In this document: positions 15,334-25,092 of the stretch, piece by piece
Numbering within the stretch: the first letter of the stretch is position 1
Layout of the letters: each line of letters begins with the position of its first letter
Assembly (NCBI GenBank): GCA_964455395.1
Contig: CAYVWB010000018.1
Span: 1 to 64,000, forward strand
Direction: 5' to 3'
DNA: 64,000 nt
DNA from: CAYVWB01 sp964455395
GTDB taxonomy: Bacteria; Desulfobacterota; Desulfovibrionia; Desulfovibrionales; Desulfovibrionaceae
Made by a program: the position numbers and the translations under genes
The notes under the pieces: model-generated
The model's database searches: none
What the model was told of the DNA's origin: nothing
Seen by the model: only the letters and a program-made list of their open reading frames with translations

Positions 15334-15927
15334 ATGGTGTTCTTCCGACGCATACGCGGTCCGCTGGTGCGGGGCTCCAGCCCCGGCGAGGTCTTCCTGC
15401 GCTTCATGCTGCTGCTGGCCGTGTTCGCGGCGTGCGGCTGGCTCTTCTGGATGAACTCCAAGCAAGCCATGGAGCGTTTGACCGCCGCCGGCGCCGTGGT
15501 GGACGACACCGGCGTGCTGACGGAAGACCAACGCCGCGCCCTGGCACGGTTCGCGCGCATGTTCGACGAGGAGCTCGGTCTGGAGCTGAAGCTGCGCATC
15601 GCCGAAGGCCCTGTGGCGATCCCGGACCTGGAGGCCAAAACGCTCTTCTTCGGCCTGGACCTCGCTGCAGGCGAAGCGCTGGTGGTCTTCCCGCCGCTTG
15701 TGGAGAAGGCGCTGGGCGATGCGTTCCGCCGCAGACTGGAGCGCGAATTCCTCCCCCCTTATCTGGAAGAGGGCGTGCATGGCGAATGGCCCAAGGGTTT
15801 GGTGCTGGCCATCGCTGCGGTCTGGGATGCGCTGCTCGGCGTGGAGTCCGCGCCCACGCCCATCCCCATCCCGGAAGCGCCGCCTGACGCCTCCCTCCCA
15901 ACCCCCGAGGAGACTCCCGCCCCGTGA
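15334..15927 (+). CDS. Membrane-anchored TPM-domain-like protein
   Basis: 197 residues: a basic N-terminus, one membrane helix (about 24-42), then a soluble domain. That domain opens with VVDDTGVLTEDQRRALARFA, a pattern close to the TPM domain (V.D..g.Ls...) found in cell-envelope proteins and photosystem repair factors. The C-terminus is Pro-rich (about 172-197). TPM domains have been reported to have phosphatase activity in some proteins, but the substrate here is unknown and the match is partial. The gene follows the MacB-like permease by 15 bp, and its stop overlaps the GTG start of rnhA (GTGA), so the three genes look co-transcribed. Confidence 0.6.
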   Translation: MVFFRRIRGPLVRGSSPGEVFLRFMLLLAVFAACGWLFWMNSKQAMERLTAAGAVVDDTGVLTEDQRRALARFARMFDEELGLELKLRIAEGPVAIPDLEAKTLFFGLDLAAGEALVVFPPLVEKALGDAFRRRLEREFLPPYLEEGVHGEWPKGLVLAIAAVWDALLGVESAPTPIPIPEAPPDASLPTPEETPAP

Positions 15928-16391
15928 CAAAACCCGTGACCATCTTCACCGACGGCTCCTGCCTCGGCAACCCCGGCCCCGGCGGCTGGGCCGCCATACT
16001 CCGCCATGGCGAGACGGAAAAAGAACTCGCCGGCGGCTGCCGCCTCACCACCAACAACCGCATGGAGTTGCTGGCTGTCATCCACGCGCTGGAGACCCTC
16101 AAGGACCGCTGCGCCGTGGCGCTCTACACGGATTCCCAGTACGTGCGCAACGCCATCGAGAAGAAATGGCTCGCCGGCTGGAAACGCAACGGCTGGCGCA
16201 CCGCCGCCAAGAAAGCCGTCAAGAACCGCGACCTGTGGGAACGCCTGGACGCCTTGCTGCAGAACCACGAAGTGCGCTTCCACTGGGTGCGCGGCCACAG
16301 CGGACATCCCGAGAACGAACGTTGCGACGCGTTGGCCAACACCCAGGCCCGCCGGCGCGACCTGCCCGAAGACGGCGGCTACCCCTGCTGA
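15924..16391 (+). CDS. rnhA: Ribonuclease HI
   Basis: RNase HI, 155 residues. It cleaves the RNA strand of RNA-DNA hybrids in replication and R-loop removal. The metal-binding carboxylates are visible in context: Asp in TDGSCLGNPGPGG, Glu in NNRMELLAVI, Asp in YTDSQYV, and the final Asp in NERCDALAN. The handle region KKWLAGWKRNGWRTA and HWVRGHSGHPENE are typical of the family. The GTG at 15924 overlaps the upstream stop by 4 bases and there is no early in-frame ATG, so GTG is the likely start. Length and motifs are normal. Confidence 0.96.
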   Translation: MTKPVTIFTDGSCLGNPGPGGWAAILRHGETEKELAGGCRLTTNNRMELLAVIHALETLKDRCAVALYTDSQYVRNAIEKKWLAGWKRNGWRTAAKKAVKNRDLWERLDALLQNHEVRFHWVRGHSGHPENERCDALANTQARRRDLPEDGGYPC

Positions 16392-16544
16392 ACCGACATA
16401 GCCGCCCGGGTCGGCGCCCTTTCTCAACACCCCGAGCGGCAGCGGTCCACCCCGGAACGAAGGCGGCTTGTGAGGCCCCGCCTCGTCCTTCATGCCAGAA
16501 AGGCGCACGCCCCGGCGCGCCGGGACCAGTTGCGTGACAGGTTG

Positions 16545-16574
16545 TTGACAGAACAGCAGGGCTCTGCCTATCAG
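16545..16574 (+). promoter_or_regulatory. Probable promoter of the first binding-protein gene
   Basis: A perfect -35 TTGACA (16545-16550) is followed after 18 bases by TATCAG (16569-16574). It lies about 100 bp upstream of the first LivK-like gene. Confidence 0.45.
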
Positions 16575-16672
16575 CAGGCGATTCCAGCAAAGGCCCCATG
16601 CGCCGTAGGCGTAGGGCCCTGACTCCATCCTCGCTGCAGACAGCCGCCGGCGAGTTTACACGGGAGCGCTCC

Positions 16673-17863
16673 ATGTCCTTCGTCAGTCATGTCGTCAGAA
16701 TGTCCTGCCTCGCCGCTGTCGGGTTCGCGCTTGTGAGCGCGTGCGTGGTTGGCGGGTCGCCCCTTGTCGCCAGCACGGCTCTGGCCGAAACGGAAGCGCT
16801 CAAGGTGGGCGTGGTGGTCTCCGCCACGGGACCGGCCTCCTTCCTGGGCGAACCCGAGAAGAACACCGCCGAGATGAAGGCGGAAGCCCTCAATGAAGCC
16901 GGCGGCGTGGGCGGCGCGCCCATCAAGCTGGTGCTCTACGATGACGAAACAGACGTGAACAAGTGCGTGCTGGCGGTGCAGAAGCTTTTGCGCAAGGACC
17001 AGGTGGACGTCATCGTGGGGCCCACCACCTCCGGCAACACCTTGGCCGTCATGCGGCTCGCCGCGCAGGCGGAGGTCCCGCTCATCTCCATGGCTGCAGC
17101 GGAGAAGATCGTCACCCCCCTGAACCCCTGGGTCTTCAAGGTGGCGCCGTCGGACCGCCATGCTGCAGCGCGCATTCTGGAGGACGCCACTTCGCGCGGG
17201 TACAGCCGCATCGCCATCATCACCGTCTCGGACGGCTTCGGGCAGTCCGGCCGGGAAGCCTTGCAGGAGCTCGTCCCCGCAGCCGGTCTGGAGCTTGTCG
17301 CGGATGAAGTCTTCAGCCCCAAGGACACGGACATGACTTCCCAGCTGACGGCCATCAAAGCCAAGAATCCGGACGCCGTGATCTGCTGGGGCACCAACCC
17401 GGGCCCGGCCGTGGTGGCCAAGAACCGCGTCCAACTGGGCATGGAGACGCCCCTGTACATGAGCCATGGCGTGGCTTCCAAGAAGTTCATCGAGCTGGCC
17501 GGGGACGCGGCCGAGGGCGTGATGCTGCCGGCGGGGCGCTTGCTGGTGGCGGAGCAGGTGGCCGACGATCATCCCCAGAAGGAAGTGCTGCTGGCGTACA
17601 AGGCAGCGTACGAGACGCGCTTCAACCAGCCCGTCTCCACTTTCGGCGGCCACGCCTGGGACGCTCTGGGAATCGTCAAGGCAGCAGTGGAGCGCGCCGG
17701 CTCCGCCGAGCCCCAAGCCATCCGCGACGCCCTGGAGCAAGTGGAAGGCTACGTGGGCACGGCCGGCGTCTTCAACTTCTCCCCCATGGATCACAATGGT
17801 CTGGACGCCACGGCTTTCGAGATGATCATCATCGAGAACGGCGAGTGGGTCATCATGCAGTAG
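16673..17863 (+). CDS. Branched-chain amino acid-type ABC binding protein, copy 1
   Basis: Periplasmic substrate-binding protein of the LivK / Leu-Ile-Val family, 396 residues. It delivers ligand to the LivHMGF importer encoded downstream. The N-terminus is an export signal; LVSAC near residue 24 could be a lipobox, and ALAE at about 39-42 an ordinary signal peptidase site. The mature part has YDDETDVNKCVLAVQKLL, GPTTSGNTLAV, IITVSDGFGQSGREALQELV and GGHAWDALG, all typical of the fold. The ATG at 16673 has GGGAGC upstream. It is followed by a strong terminator, then by a paralogue of about 70% identity by eye. The ligand cannot be read from sequence; the neighbouring phenylacetate-CoA ligase hints at aromatic or branched-chain acids. 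Confidence 0.92.
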   Translation: MSFVSHVVRMSCLAAVGFALVSACVVGGSPLVASTALAETEALKVGVVVSATGPASFLGEPEKNTAEMKAEALNEAGGVGGAPIKLVLYDDETDVNKCVLAVQKLLRKDQVDVIVGPTTSGNTLAVMRLAAQAEVPLISMAAAEKIVTPLNPWVFKVAPSDRHAAARILEDATSRGYSRIAIITVSDGFGQSGREALQELVPAAGLELVADEVFSPKDTDMTSQLTAIKAKNPDAVICWGTNPGPAVVAKNRVQLGMETPLYMSHGVASKKFIELAGDAAEGVMLPAGRLLVAEQVADDHPQKEVLLAYKAAYETRFNQPVSTFGGHAWDALGIVKAAVERAGSAEPQAIRDALEQVEGYVGTAGVFNFSPMDHNGLDATAFEMIIIENGEWVIMQ

Positions 17864-17909
17864 CCGTCTGGCGCAGGGCTGCGGGCCTTGCCGAATGGAG
17901 GCGTTTCCA

Positions 17910-17952
17910 CGCCCCGGGTCGCGGCGCTGCGCCGACCCGGGGCGTTTTTTTT
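17910..17952 (+). terminator. Rho-independent terminator between the two binding-protein genes
   Basis: The 11-bp stem CGCCCCGGGTC (17910-17920) / GACCCGGGGCG (17934-17944) is perfectly paired and followed directly by eight T residues (17945-17952). It separates the two LivK-like genes and should let their levels differ. Confidence 0.9.
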
Positions 17953-18021
17953 GGGGGGGCGGCGTTTGCAGACGTCGGGAGGGGGAGCGCGTGGCCGCGC
18001 TGGTGAATCCTCGTTCTTGGG

Positions 18022-18051
18022 TTGACACTGACGACGCTTTGTCGGAAAGAT
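18022..18051 (+). promoter_or_regulatory. Probable promoter of the second binding-protein gene
   Basis: TTGACA (18022-18027) and AAAGAT (18046-18051) with an 18-base spacer lie about 55 bp upstream of the start. Together with the terminator before it, this makes an independent transcript starting at copy 2 likely. Confidence 0.4.
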
Positions 18052-18106
18052 GCCGCACTCTGACAAAGTTGTAACCTCACCTTCAAGCTGCAAGGAGTCT
18101 CGGCCC

Positions 18107-19270
18107 ATGCTGCGTCGCGTCCTGCTCGCGTTCATCCCGGCCCTCGTCCTTTCGTTCACCGTCGCGTCCGCGTCCCACGCCGAGGAAGGGCCTTCCGGTG
18201 AGCCCATCAAGATCGGCGCAGTCTTTTCCGTCACGGGGCCGGCGTCTTTTCTGGGCGAACCCGAGAGGAACACCGTGGAGATGCTGGCGGAGCAGGTGAA
18301 CGAGCAAGGCGGTCTGCTGGGTCGGCCTGTGGAGGTGATCGTCTACGATGACGAGACGGACGTGAACAAGAGCGTGCTGGCTGTGGACAAGCTGTTGAAG
18401 AAGGATCGTGTGGTCGCCATTCTGGGTCCCACCACTTCCGGCAACACCCTGGCCGTGAAGCGCAAGGTTTCCATGGCGAAGATTCCCCTTGTCTCCTGCG
18501 CGGCGTCGGAAAAGATCGTCAACCCCATCGACCCCTGGGTCTTCAAGTCGCCTCAGTCCGACCGGCACGCGGTGGAGCGCATTCTGCAGCACGCCGCTGC
18601 GCAGGGGTTCCAGTCCATCGCCATCATCACCGTCTCCGACGGCTTCGGGCAGTCCGGCCGCGAGGTGCTCCAGGAGCTGGTTCCAGCCAAGGGCATGGAG
18701 CTCGTCGCGGACGAGGTCTACGGCCCCAAGGACACGGACATGACGTCCCAGCTCACCTCCATCAAGTCCAAGAGCCCGGACGCCATCATCTGCTGGGGCA
18801 CGAACCCGGGTCCGGCCGTGGTGGCCAAGAACCGTGTGCAGCTGGGCATGGAGACGCCCCTGTACATGAGCCACGGCGTGGCTTCCAAGAAGTTCATCGA
18901 ACTGGCCGGGGACGCGGCCGAGGGCGTGATGCTGCCGGCGGGTCGACTCATCGTGGCGGACCAGATCCCCGACGATCATCCCCAGAAGGCATTGCTGCTG
19001 GACTACATCGAAGCGTACGAGCGCGAGTTCGAGCAGCCCGTATCCGCATTCGGCGGCCACGCGTGGGACGCCTTCCAGCTTGTCGCCAACGCCATCGAGA
19101 CTGCGGGCTCGGCCGACCCCCAAGCCATCCGCGACGCGCTGGAGCAGACCAAAGGTTTCGTGGGCACGGCGGGAGTCTTCACCTTCTCCCCGGAGGACCA
19201 CAACGGCCTTTCCGCCGAGGCGTTCGAGATGGTCGAGATCGAGAACGGCGACTGGGTCATCATGCAGTAA
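18107..19270 (+). CDS. Branched-chain amino acid-type ABC binding protein, copy 2
   Basis: Second LivK-like periplasmic binding protein, 387 residues, a tandem paralogue of the gene at 16673. A classic signal peptide ends at ASHA-EEG (about residue 25). Identity to copy 1 is uneven: the N-terminal half differs at many positions, while the stretch from ICWGTNPGPAVVAKNRVQLG through VMLPAGRL is essentially identical in protein and nearly so in DNA. Copy 2 has its own promoter-like sequence and a strong AAGGAG before the ATG at 18107. The importer genes livHMGF follow 244 bp later. Two binding proteins feeding one permease is a known way to broaden substrate range; which ligand each takes is not visible. 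Confidence 0.92.
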   Translation: MLRRVLLAFIPALVLSFTVASASHAEEGPSGEPIKIGAVFSVTGPASFLGEPERNTVEMLAEQVNEQGGLLGRPVEVIVYDDETDVNKSVLAVDKLLKKDRVVAILGPTTSGNTLAVKRKVSMAKIPLVSCAASEKIVNPIDPWVFKSPQSDRHAVERILQHAAAQGFQSIAIITVSDGFGQSGREVLQELVPAKGMELVADEVYGPKDTDMTSQLTSIKSKSPDAIICWGTNPGPAVVAKNRVQLGMETPLYMSHGVASKKFIELAGDAAEGVMLPAGRLIVADQIPDDHPQKALLLDYIEAYEREFEQPVSAFGGHAWDAFQLVANAIETAGSADPQAIRDALEQTKGFVGTAGVFTFSPEDHNGLSAEAFEMVEIENGDWVIMQ

Positions 19271-19388
19271 CAAAAGGGCTTTCGCGTCCGGGTGGAGGCT
19301 GCTTTGCGACCGGTCCGGTCGGGCGCGGCTGCTTCGAGAGGCTTGACAACCGCCGCCGGGCTCTCCATGAATGGACCCGGCGGCTCTG

Positions 19389-19440
19389 TCCCTGATCAGT
19401 TCCGGCAAGTCCTGATCAGTCCTGACCAGCTCCGACCAGG
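19389..19440 (+). repeat. TGATCAG direct repeats upstream of livH
   Basis: CCTGATCAG occurs twice within 29 bases, followed by related CCTGACCAG and CCGACCAGG copies. They lie 75-130 bp before livH. They could be an operator or a remnant repeat; no regulator is identified. Confidence 0.35.
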
Positions 19441-19514
19441 GCGTCACCACCCGACGCGCTGGAGCGGCGCTCCGCCAGGGCGCTGTCCAGCCAGCTCTGC
19501 CTGTGCAACACATC

Positions 19515-20390
19515 ATGCTCGAAAGCTACCTGCAATACCTCATCTCCGGCCTCTCCGTGGGCGCAGCTTACGGTCTGACCGGGCTGGGCTTCACCATCAT
19601 TTTCAACACCACAGGCGTCATCAACTTCGCGCAAGGGGAGTTCGTGATGCTGGGGGGCATGCTCTCGGTCTATTTCATGAGCCTGGGCGCGCCGTTGGCT
19701 TTGGCCATCCTGGCGGCCATCGTCGCCGTCACCGTGGTGGGCGCGCTCATGGAGCGGCTCACCATCCGGCCGGTGAAGAACGCTTCCGTCATCCAGCTCA
19801 TCATCATCACCATTGGCGTCTCCATCGCCATCCGCGGGGTGGTGATGCTCACCCTGGGCAAGGACACCTTCGCGCTGCCGCATTTTTCCGGGGAGACGCC
19901 GCTGCAACTCTTCGGGGCGGCGCTCATGCCGCAGAGTTTGTGGATACTCGGCGTGACGCTGGCGCTTCTGGCCGGGCTGAAGCTCTTCTTCACGCGCACG
20001 CTCTTCGGCAAGGCCATGCTCGCGTGCTCTTACGACCGCAAGGCTGCGTATCTGGCAGGGGTGAGCGTGGAGCGCATGGTGCTGGTCTCCTTCATGGTGG
20101 CGGCGCTCGTGGGGGCCATCGGGGGTGCGATCCTCACGCCGTTGACGTTGACCTCCTACGACCGCGGCATCATGCTGGGTCTGAAGGGATTCGCGGCGTG
20201 CATCATCGGCGGACTGGGCAACCCCTTCGGCGCCGCAGCCGGGGGCTTGCTCATCGGCGTCCTGGAAGCTTTCGGGGCGGGGCTCATCGCCTCCGGCTAC
20301 AAGGACGCCTTCGCTTTCATCATCCTGGTGGCGCTGCTGTTCTTCAAACCCTCCGGCCTCTTCGGCAAAGCCGAGATCAAGCGGGTCTAG
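19515..20390 (+). CDS. livH: Branched-chain amino acid ABC permease LivH
   Basis: Inner-membrane permease of the LivH family, 291 residues with about eight hydrophobic helices. It pairs with LivM to form the transport channel. The N-terminus MLESYLQYLISGLSVGAAYG matches the family opening, and GVINFAQGEFVMLGG is the hallmark loop. The cytoplasmic coupling segment near LFGKAMLACSYDRKAAYLAG and the conserved GLGNPFGAAAGGLLIG are also present. I chose the ATG at 19515 over the in-frame GTG at 19503 because of this match; neither has a good ribosome-binding site. livM follows after 3 bp. Confidence 0.93.
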   Translation: MLESYLQYLISGLSVGAAYGLTGLGFTIIFNTTGVINFAQGEFVMLGGMLSVYFMSLGAPLALAILAAIVAVTVVGALMERLTIRPVKNASVIQLIIITIGVSIAIRGVVMLTLGKDTFALPHFSGETPLQLFGAALMPQSLWILGVTLALLAGLKLFFTRTLFGKAMLACSYDRKAAYLAGVSVERMVLVSFMVAALVGAIGGAILTPLTLTSYDRGIMLGLKGFAACIIGGLGNPFGAAAGGLLIGVLEAFGAGLIASGYKDAFAFIILVALLFFKPSGLFGKAEIKRV

Positions 20391-20393
20391 GCC

Positions 20394-21369
20394 ATGCGGG
20401 GATTCCTGAAGAGTCTCCTCGCGCCGGGGCTGTTCTTTGCGGCGCTGGCTGCGCTGCCGCAGCTGCTTGCCAACGAGTACTACGTCAGTGTGCTCATCAT
20501 CAGCTGCATCAACGCCATCATCGCTGCGGGGCTGAACCTGCTGCTGGGCTACGCCGGGCAGATATCCCTGGGCCACGCGGCGTTCTACGGCCTGGGCGCC
20601 TACGCCACGGCCATCGCCACCACCACCTTCGGCTTGCCCATGGAGGTGGGCCTGCTCTGCGCCGTGGGGTTGCCCACGGTCGTGGCGCTGGTGGTGGGTC
20701 ATCCCACGCTGAAGCTCACGGGGCACTATCTGGCCATGGCCACCCTGGGTTTCGGGCTGGTGGTCTTCATCGTCTTCAACGAGACGCTCTCGCTCACGGG
20801 GGGGCCCTCGGGATTCGTGGGCATTCCCCGGCTCGCGCTTTTCGGAGCGAGCTTCGAATCTGACCGCTCCTACTATTATCTGGTGGCGGGGAGCCTGGCG
20901 CTGGTCATCATGCTCTCGCGCAACTTGATCCATTCCCGCTACGGTCGGGCGCTGCAAGCCATCCATACCAGCGAGAAAGCCGCGCAGACTGCCGGGGTGG
21001 ACATCGCTCGCTACAAGCTGGGAGTCTTCGCGCTCTCGGCGGCCTTTGCGGGTCTGGCCGGGTTCCTGTACGCGCATTATCTCACGTTCATCGCGCCCTC
21101 CAGCTTCGGCTTTCTCTTTTCGGTGGAACTCATCACCATGGTGGTGCTGGGCGGCATGGCCACGCTCTGGGGCGCTGTGGCCGGGGCGTTCTTCCTCACC
21201 ATTCTGCCGGAGCTGCTGCGCGTTTTCGAGAACATCGAGGTGCTGCTCTTCGGCCTCATCCTGGTCGTTTGCATGATGTTTCTGCGTCAGGGGCTCGTGG
21301 GCGGCGTGCTGACTCTATGGGAACGCCTGCGCCGCGGCCGCGCCAGCGCGACTTCGTCGGAGGCCCCTC

Positions 21370-21377
<8 letters not shown>
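20394..21377 (+). CDS. livM: Branched-chain amino acid ABC permease LivM
   Basis: Second permease subunit, 327 residues with about nine hydrophobic helices. Family motifs include GLNLLLGYAGQISLGHAAFY, LATLGFG-like sequence (LAMATLGFGL), LTGGPSG, RYGRALQAIHTSEKAAQ (the loop that contacts the ATPase) and VLGGMATLWGAVAGA. It starts 3 bp after livH and overlaps the GTG start of livG by 8 bp, so expression is coupled. The C-terminal tail is basic and short. Nothing unusual is seen. Confidence 0.94.
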
Positions 21378-22247
<870 letters not shown>

Positions 22248-22251
<4 letters not shown>

Positions 22252-22985
22252 GCGGCGCAGCCCTCCTCACCCTGCGCAACGTGGATGTCTTCTATGGCCG
22301 CATCCACGCCGTGCGCCGCGTCTCCATGCACGTGAGCGCCGGCGAGATCGTGGCGCTCATCGGCGGCAACGGCGCAGGCAAGACCACGCTGCTCACGACC
22401 ATTTCGGGCCTGGTCCGCGCATCCGGCGGAGAAATTCTCTACGACGGCGCCTCCATCATGAAGGCCAGACCGGACCGCCTGGTGGCCGCCGGCGTGGCCC
22501 ACGCCCCGGAAGGCCGCAAGGTATTCGGTCCCATGACCGTGGCGGACAACCTCCAGCTCGGCGGCTATACCCGCAAAGACCGCGCCCAAGCCGCGCGCGA
22601 CCTGGAGGAAATCTACGCCATGTTCCCCGTGCTCGCAGAACGCCGCCAGCAACCTGCAGCTGCGCTCTCCGGCGGGGAGCAGCAGATGCTCGCTCTCGGC
22701 CGCGCGCTCATGGCCCGACCGCGACTCCTGCTGCTGGACGAACCCTCCATGGGCCTTGCTCCGCGCATCGCCCAGGACATCTTCCGCCATGTCGTCACGC
22801 TGCGTCGGGAGCTGGGTCTTACCGTGCTGCTGGTGGAGCAGAACGCCAAAGCCGCCTTGCGCATCGCCGACCGCGGCTACGTGCTGGAGACGGGCCGCAT
22901 CGCGCTGCAAGGTCCCGCTGACGAGCTGCTGGCCAACCGCGACGTCCAGCGCGCATACCTGGGCCGCGACGCCGCCGCCGTGTGA
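22248..22985 (+). CDS. livF: Branched-chain amino acid ABC ATPase LivF
   Basis: Second ATPase subunit, 245 residues. Walker A is GGNGAGKTT, the signature is LSGGEQQMLALGRALM, Walker B is LLLLDEPSMGLAP, and the switch region is VEQNAKAALRIADRGYVLE, all diagnostic of LivF. The 4-base overlap with livG indicates translational coupling. The phenylacetate-CoA ligase gene follows 81 bp later on the same strand and probably shares the transcript. Length is normal. Confidence 0.95.
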
Positions 22986-23066
22986 CGGACGCTGACACAG
23001 ACTCCCCCGGGGGAACCCGAGCGACTCTCGCCCCGGACACGCCATCATCCTGAAGAGGGCACGCAC

Positions 23067-24374
23067 ATGTACTGGCAACCGGAAATCGAATGCATGGACC
23101 GCGGCGAGCTCGCCCAGCTGCAGCTCGAACGGCTGCAATCCACCCTCCACCGCGTGGCCCGCAACGTCCCCTTCTACCGCGCGCGGTTCGAGGAATTCGA
23201 CATCGACCCCGACGCCTTCGCCAGCGTGGAGGATATCGCCGCCATACCCTTCACCACCAAGAACGACATCCGCAGCAACTACCCCTACGGCCTCTTCGCC
23301 GTGCCCCGCCGCGAGGTGGTGCGGCTGCACTCCTCCTCCGGGGCCTCAGGCAAGCCCATCGTGGTGGGCTACACCGCCAACGACATCCGCCGCTGGGCCA
23401 ACCTCACGGCCCGGGTGCTCTGCGCCGGCGGACTGGACGAGGACGACGCCCTGCAGATCGCCTTCGCATACGGACTCTTCACCGGCGGGTTCGGGCTACA
23501 CTACGGCGCTGAAATGCTTGGTGTTTCAGTCATCCCCAGCTCCAGCGGCGACACCCGCAAGCAGATCGACATCATGCAGGACTACGGCGCCACGGCCCTG
23601 GCCTGCACTCCAAGCTACGCGCTGCACCTCGCCGACGTCATGGAAGCTGAAGGCGTCAACATCAACGCGCTCGCCTTGCGACGCGGTCTGTTCGGCGCGG
23701 AGCCATGGTCCGAAGCCATGCGCCAGCAAATTCAGGAACGACTGAAGATCACCGCCACTGACAACTACGGGCTCTCCGAGGTGATGGGCCCCGGCGTGGC
23801 CGGGGAGTGTCTCGAACAAGGCGGCCTCCACGTCAACGAGGACGCGTTCCTCTTCGAGATCGTGGATCCGGATACGGGGGAAGCCGTCCCCGAAGGCGAA
23901 ACGGGCGAGCTCGTCATCACCACCCTGCACAAGGAAGCCTTCCCGGTCATCCGCTTCCGCACCGGCGATCTGACGCGCCTCGTCCCGGAGCCCTGCCCTT
24001 GCGGCCGCACCCACCGCCGCATCTCCCGTATTCTGGGCCGCGCGGACGACATGCTCACCATCAAGGGCGTCAACGTCTACCCCTCGCAAGTGGAGGCCGT
24101 GCTTGTGGACATGGAAGGCGCGGAGCCCCATTTCCAGATCGTGGTGGAGCGCGAAGGGCATCTGGACAAAGCCACCGTGGTGCTGGAAGTCTCCGAAGCG
24201 CTCCTCTTCGATCAGATGCGCGAGTCCCAGACCTTCCTCAAGACGCTGCAGAAGCGGCTCGCTTCGGCCACGGGGGTGCGTTTCGAAATCTCCCTGGCCG
24301 GCAAGCGCACCCTCCCCCGGGAGAGCGAGGCCGGCCGCAAGACGCGGCGGGTGATGGACAAGCGGACGCTCTAG
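23067..24374 (+). CDS. paaK: Phenylacetate-CoA ligase family enzyme
   Basis: Adenylate-forming CoA ligase of the PaaK family, 435 residues. It activates an aryl acid such as phenylacetate with ATP and CoA. The AMP-binding loop HSSSGASGKPIVVGYT lies near residues 88-100. Later motifs are YGLSEVMGPGVAGEC, ELVITTLHKEAFPVIRFRTGD and GRADDMLTIKGVNVYPSQVE, with PRESEAGRKTRRV at the end. In anaerobes and archaea PaaK often works with indolepyruvate ferredoxin oxidoreductase in aromatic amino acid breakdown, and this gene directly follows livF. I infer that the transporter and ligase share an aromatic or branched-chain substrate, but no oxidoreductase is present in the window. Confidence 0.93.
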   Translation: MYWQPEIECMDRGELAQLQLERLQSTLHRVARNVPFYRARFEEFDIDPDAFASVEDIAAIPFTTKNDIRSNYPYGLFAVPRREVVRLHSSSGASGKPIVVGYTANDIRRWANLTARVLCAGGLDEDDALQIAFAYGLFTGGFGLHYGAEMLGVSVIPSSSGDTRKQIDIMQDYGATALACTPSYALHLADVMEAEGVNINALALRRGLFGAEPWSEAMRQQIQERLKITATDNYGLSEVMGPGVAGECLEQGGLHVNEDAFLFEIVDPDTGEAVPEGETGELVITTLHKEAFPVIRFRTGDLTRLVPEPCPCGRTHRRISRILGRADDMLTIKGVNVYPSQVEAVLVDMEGAEPHFQIVVEREGHLDKATVVLEVSEALLFDQMRESQTFLKTLQKRLASATGVRFEISLAGKRTLPRESEAGRKTRRVMDKRTL

Positions 24375-24640
24375 GCCGATCTGTCGCTTGGCGTCGTCGC
24401 GCAGGCGCATCCGGCTTGAAGCGCGCGACTGTTCCCCCCAAGGTCCGCAGTGGACACCCGAATCCCGGGAGCCTTTGAGAATTCCGCGAATCCCGGCCCT
24501 TGCGCCCCCCGCGTCTGCTCTCCAGGGGGCAGACGGTCATGACGTCGAATGCGTTTGACATGCGCCGCCAGGACTCCTACATACTGAGGTATGGAGCCTT
24601 CCGGCGTTTCGCTGGGGGGCAAGCCTCCCGGGAGTCGACC

Positions 24641-24850
24641 ATGTGGGATCTCGTCATCGTCACGCCTATCATCCTCCTCGCGGCGTGGTACGTCGCCAGG
24701 CGCACCCTCCGTCAAGCCACGAAGAAGGAATCCTGTGGCAGTTGCGGCGGGTGTTGTCCCACCCCAGACGAAAAGGGCTCGGGGGGTGTGGTCTGTCCGC
24801 CGAATCAGTGTCAGCCCCCCCGCGGCGGCATCGCCTCCAAGCCGGAGTGA
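24641..24850 (+). CDS. Small Cys-rich membrane protein, FeoB-associated-like
   Basis: 69 residues: one N-terminal membrane helix (about 4-17), a basic segment (ARRTLRQATKKE), then a Cys-rich part (SCGSCGGCC, later VCPPNQC). This layout matches the FeoB-associated cysteine-rich membrane proteins that accompany ferrous iron transporters. No feoA or feoB lies nearby, so the assignment rests on architecture alone. The ATG at 24641 has GGGAG at a good distance. The frame continues upstream to 24500 but that part lacks protein character. The Cys cluster could bind iron or a cluster. Confidence 0.6.
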   Translation: MWDLVIVTPIILLAAWYVARRTLRQATKKESCGSCGGCCPTPDEKGSGGVVCPPNQCQPPRGGIASKPE

Positions 24851-25092
24851 GTCTCGGCGGCGAGGCCTGCTCGGGAATCAACGCTCCACCGCCTCCTCGC
24901 GACCTGTTTTCCGATTGGAAGCGCAACGCGCGCCCTCTTGGCCGTGACGCGCAAGGCGCGCGATAACGAAAAGCCGTGTCTTTGCCCATGGGGCCGCCAC
25001 GACCGCGAACAGGCGAGAGGACGAGTCTACGGGAAAGAGTAACGGCGGCAGGATGAAACGGCGGCAACGCTGCAAGTCTGCCCGGAGCGGGT

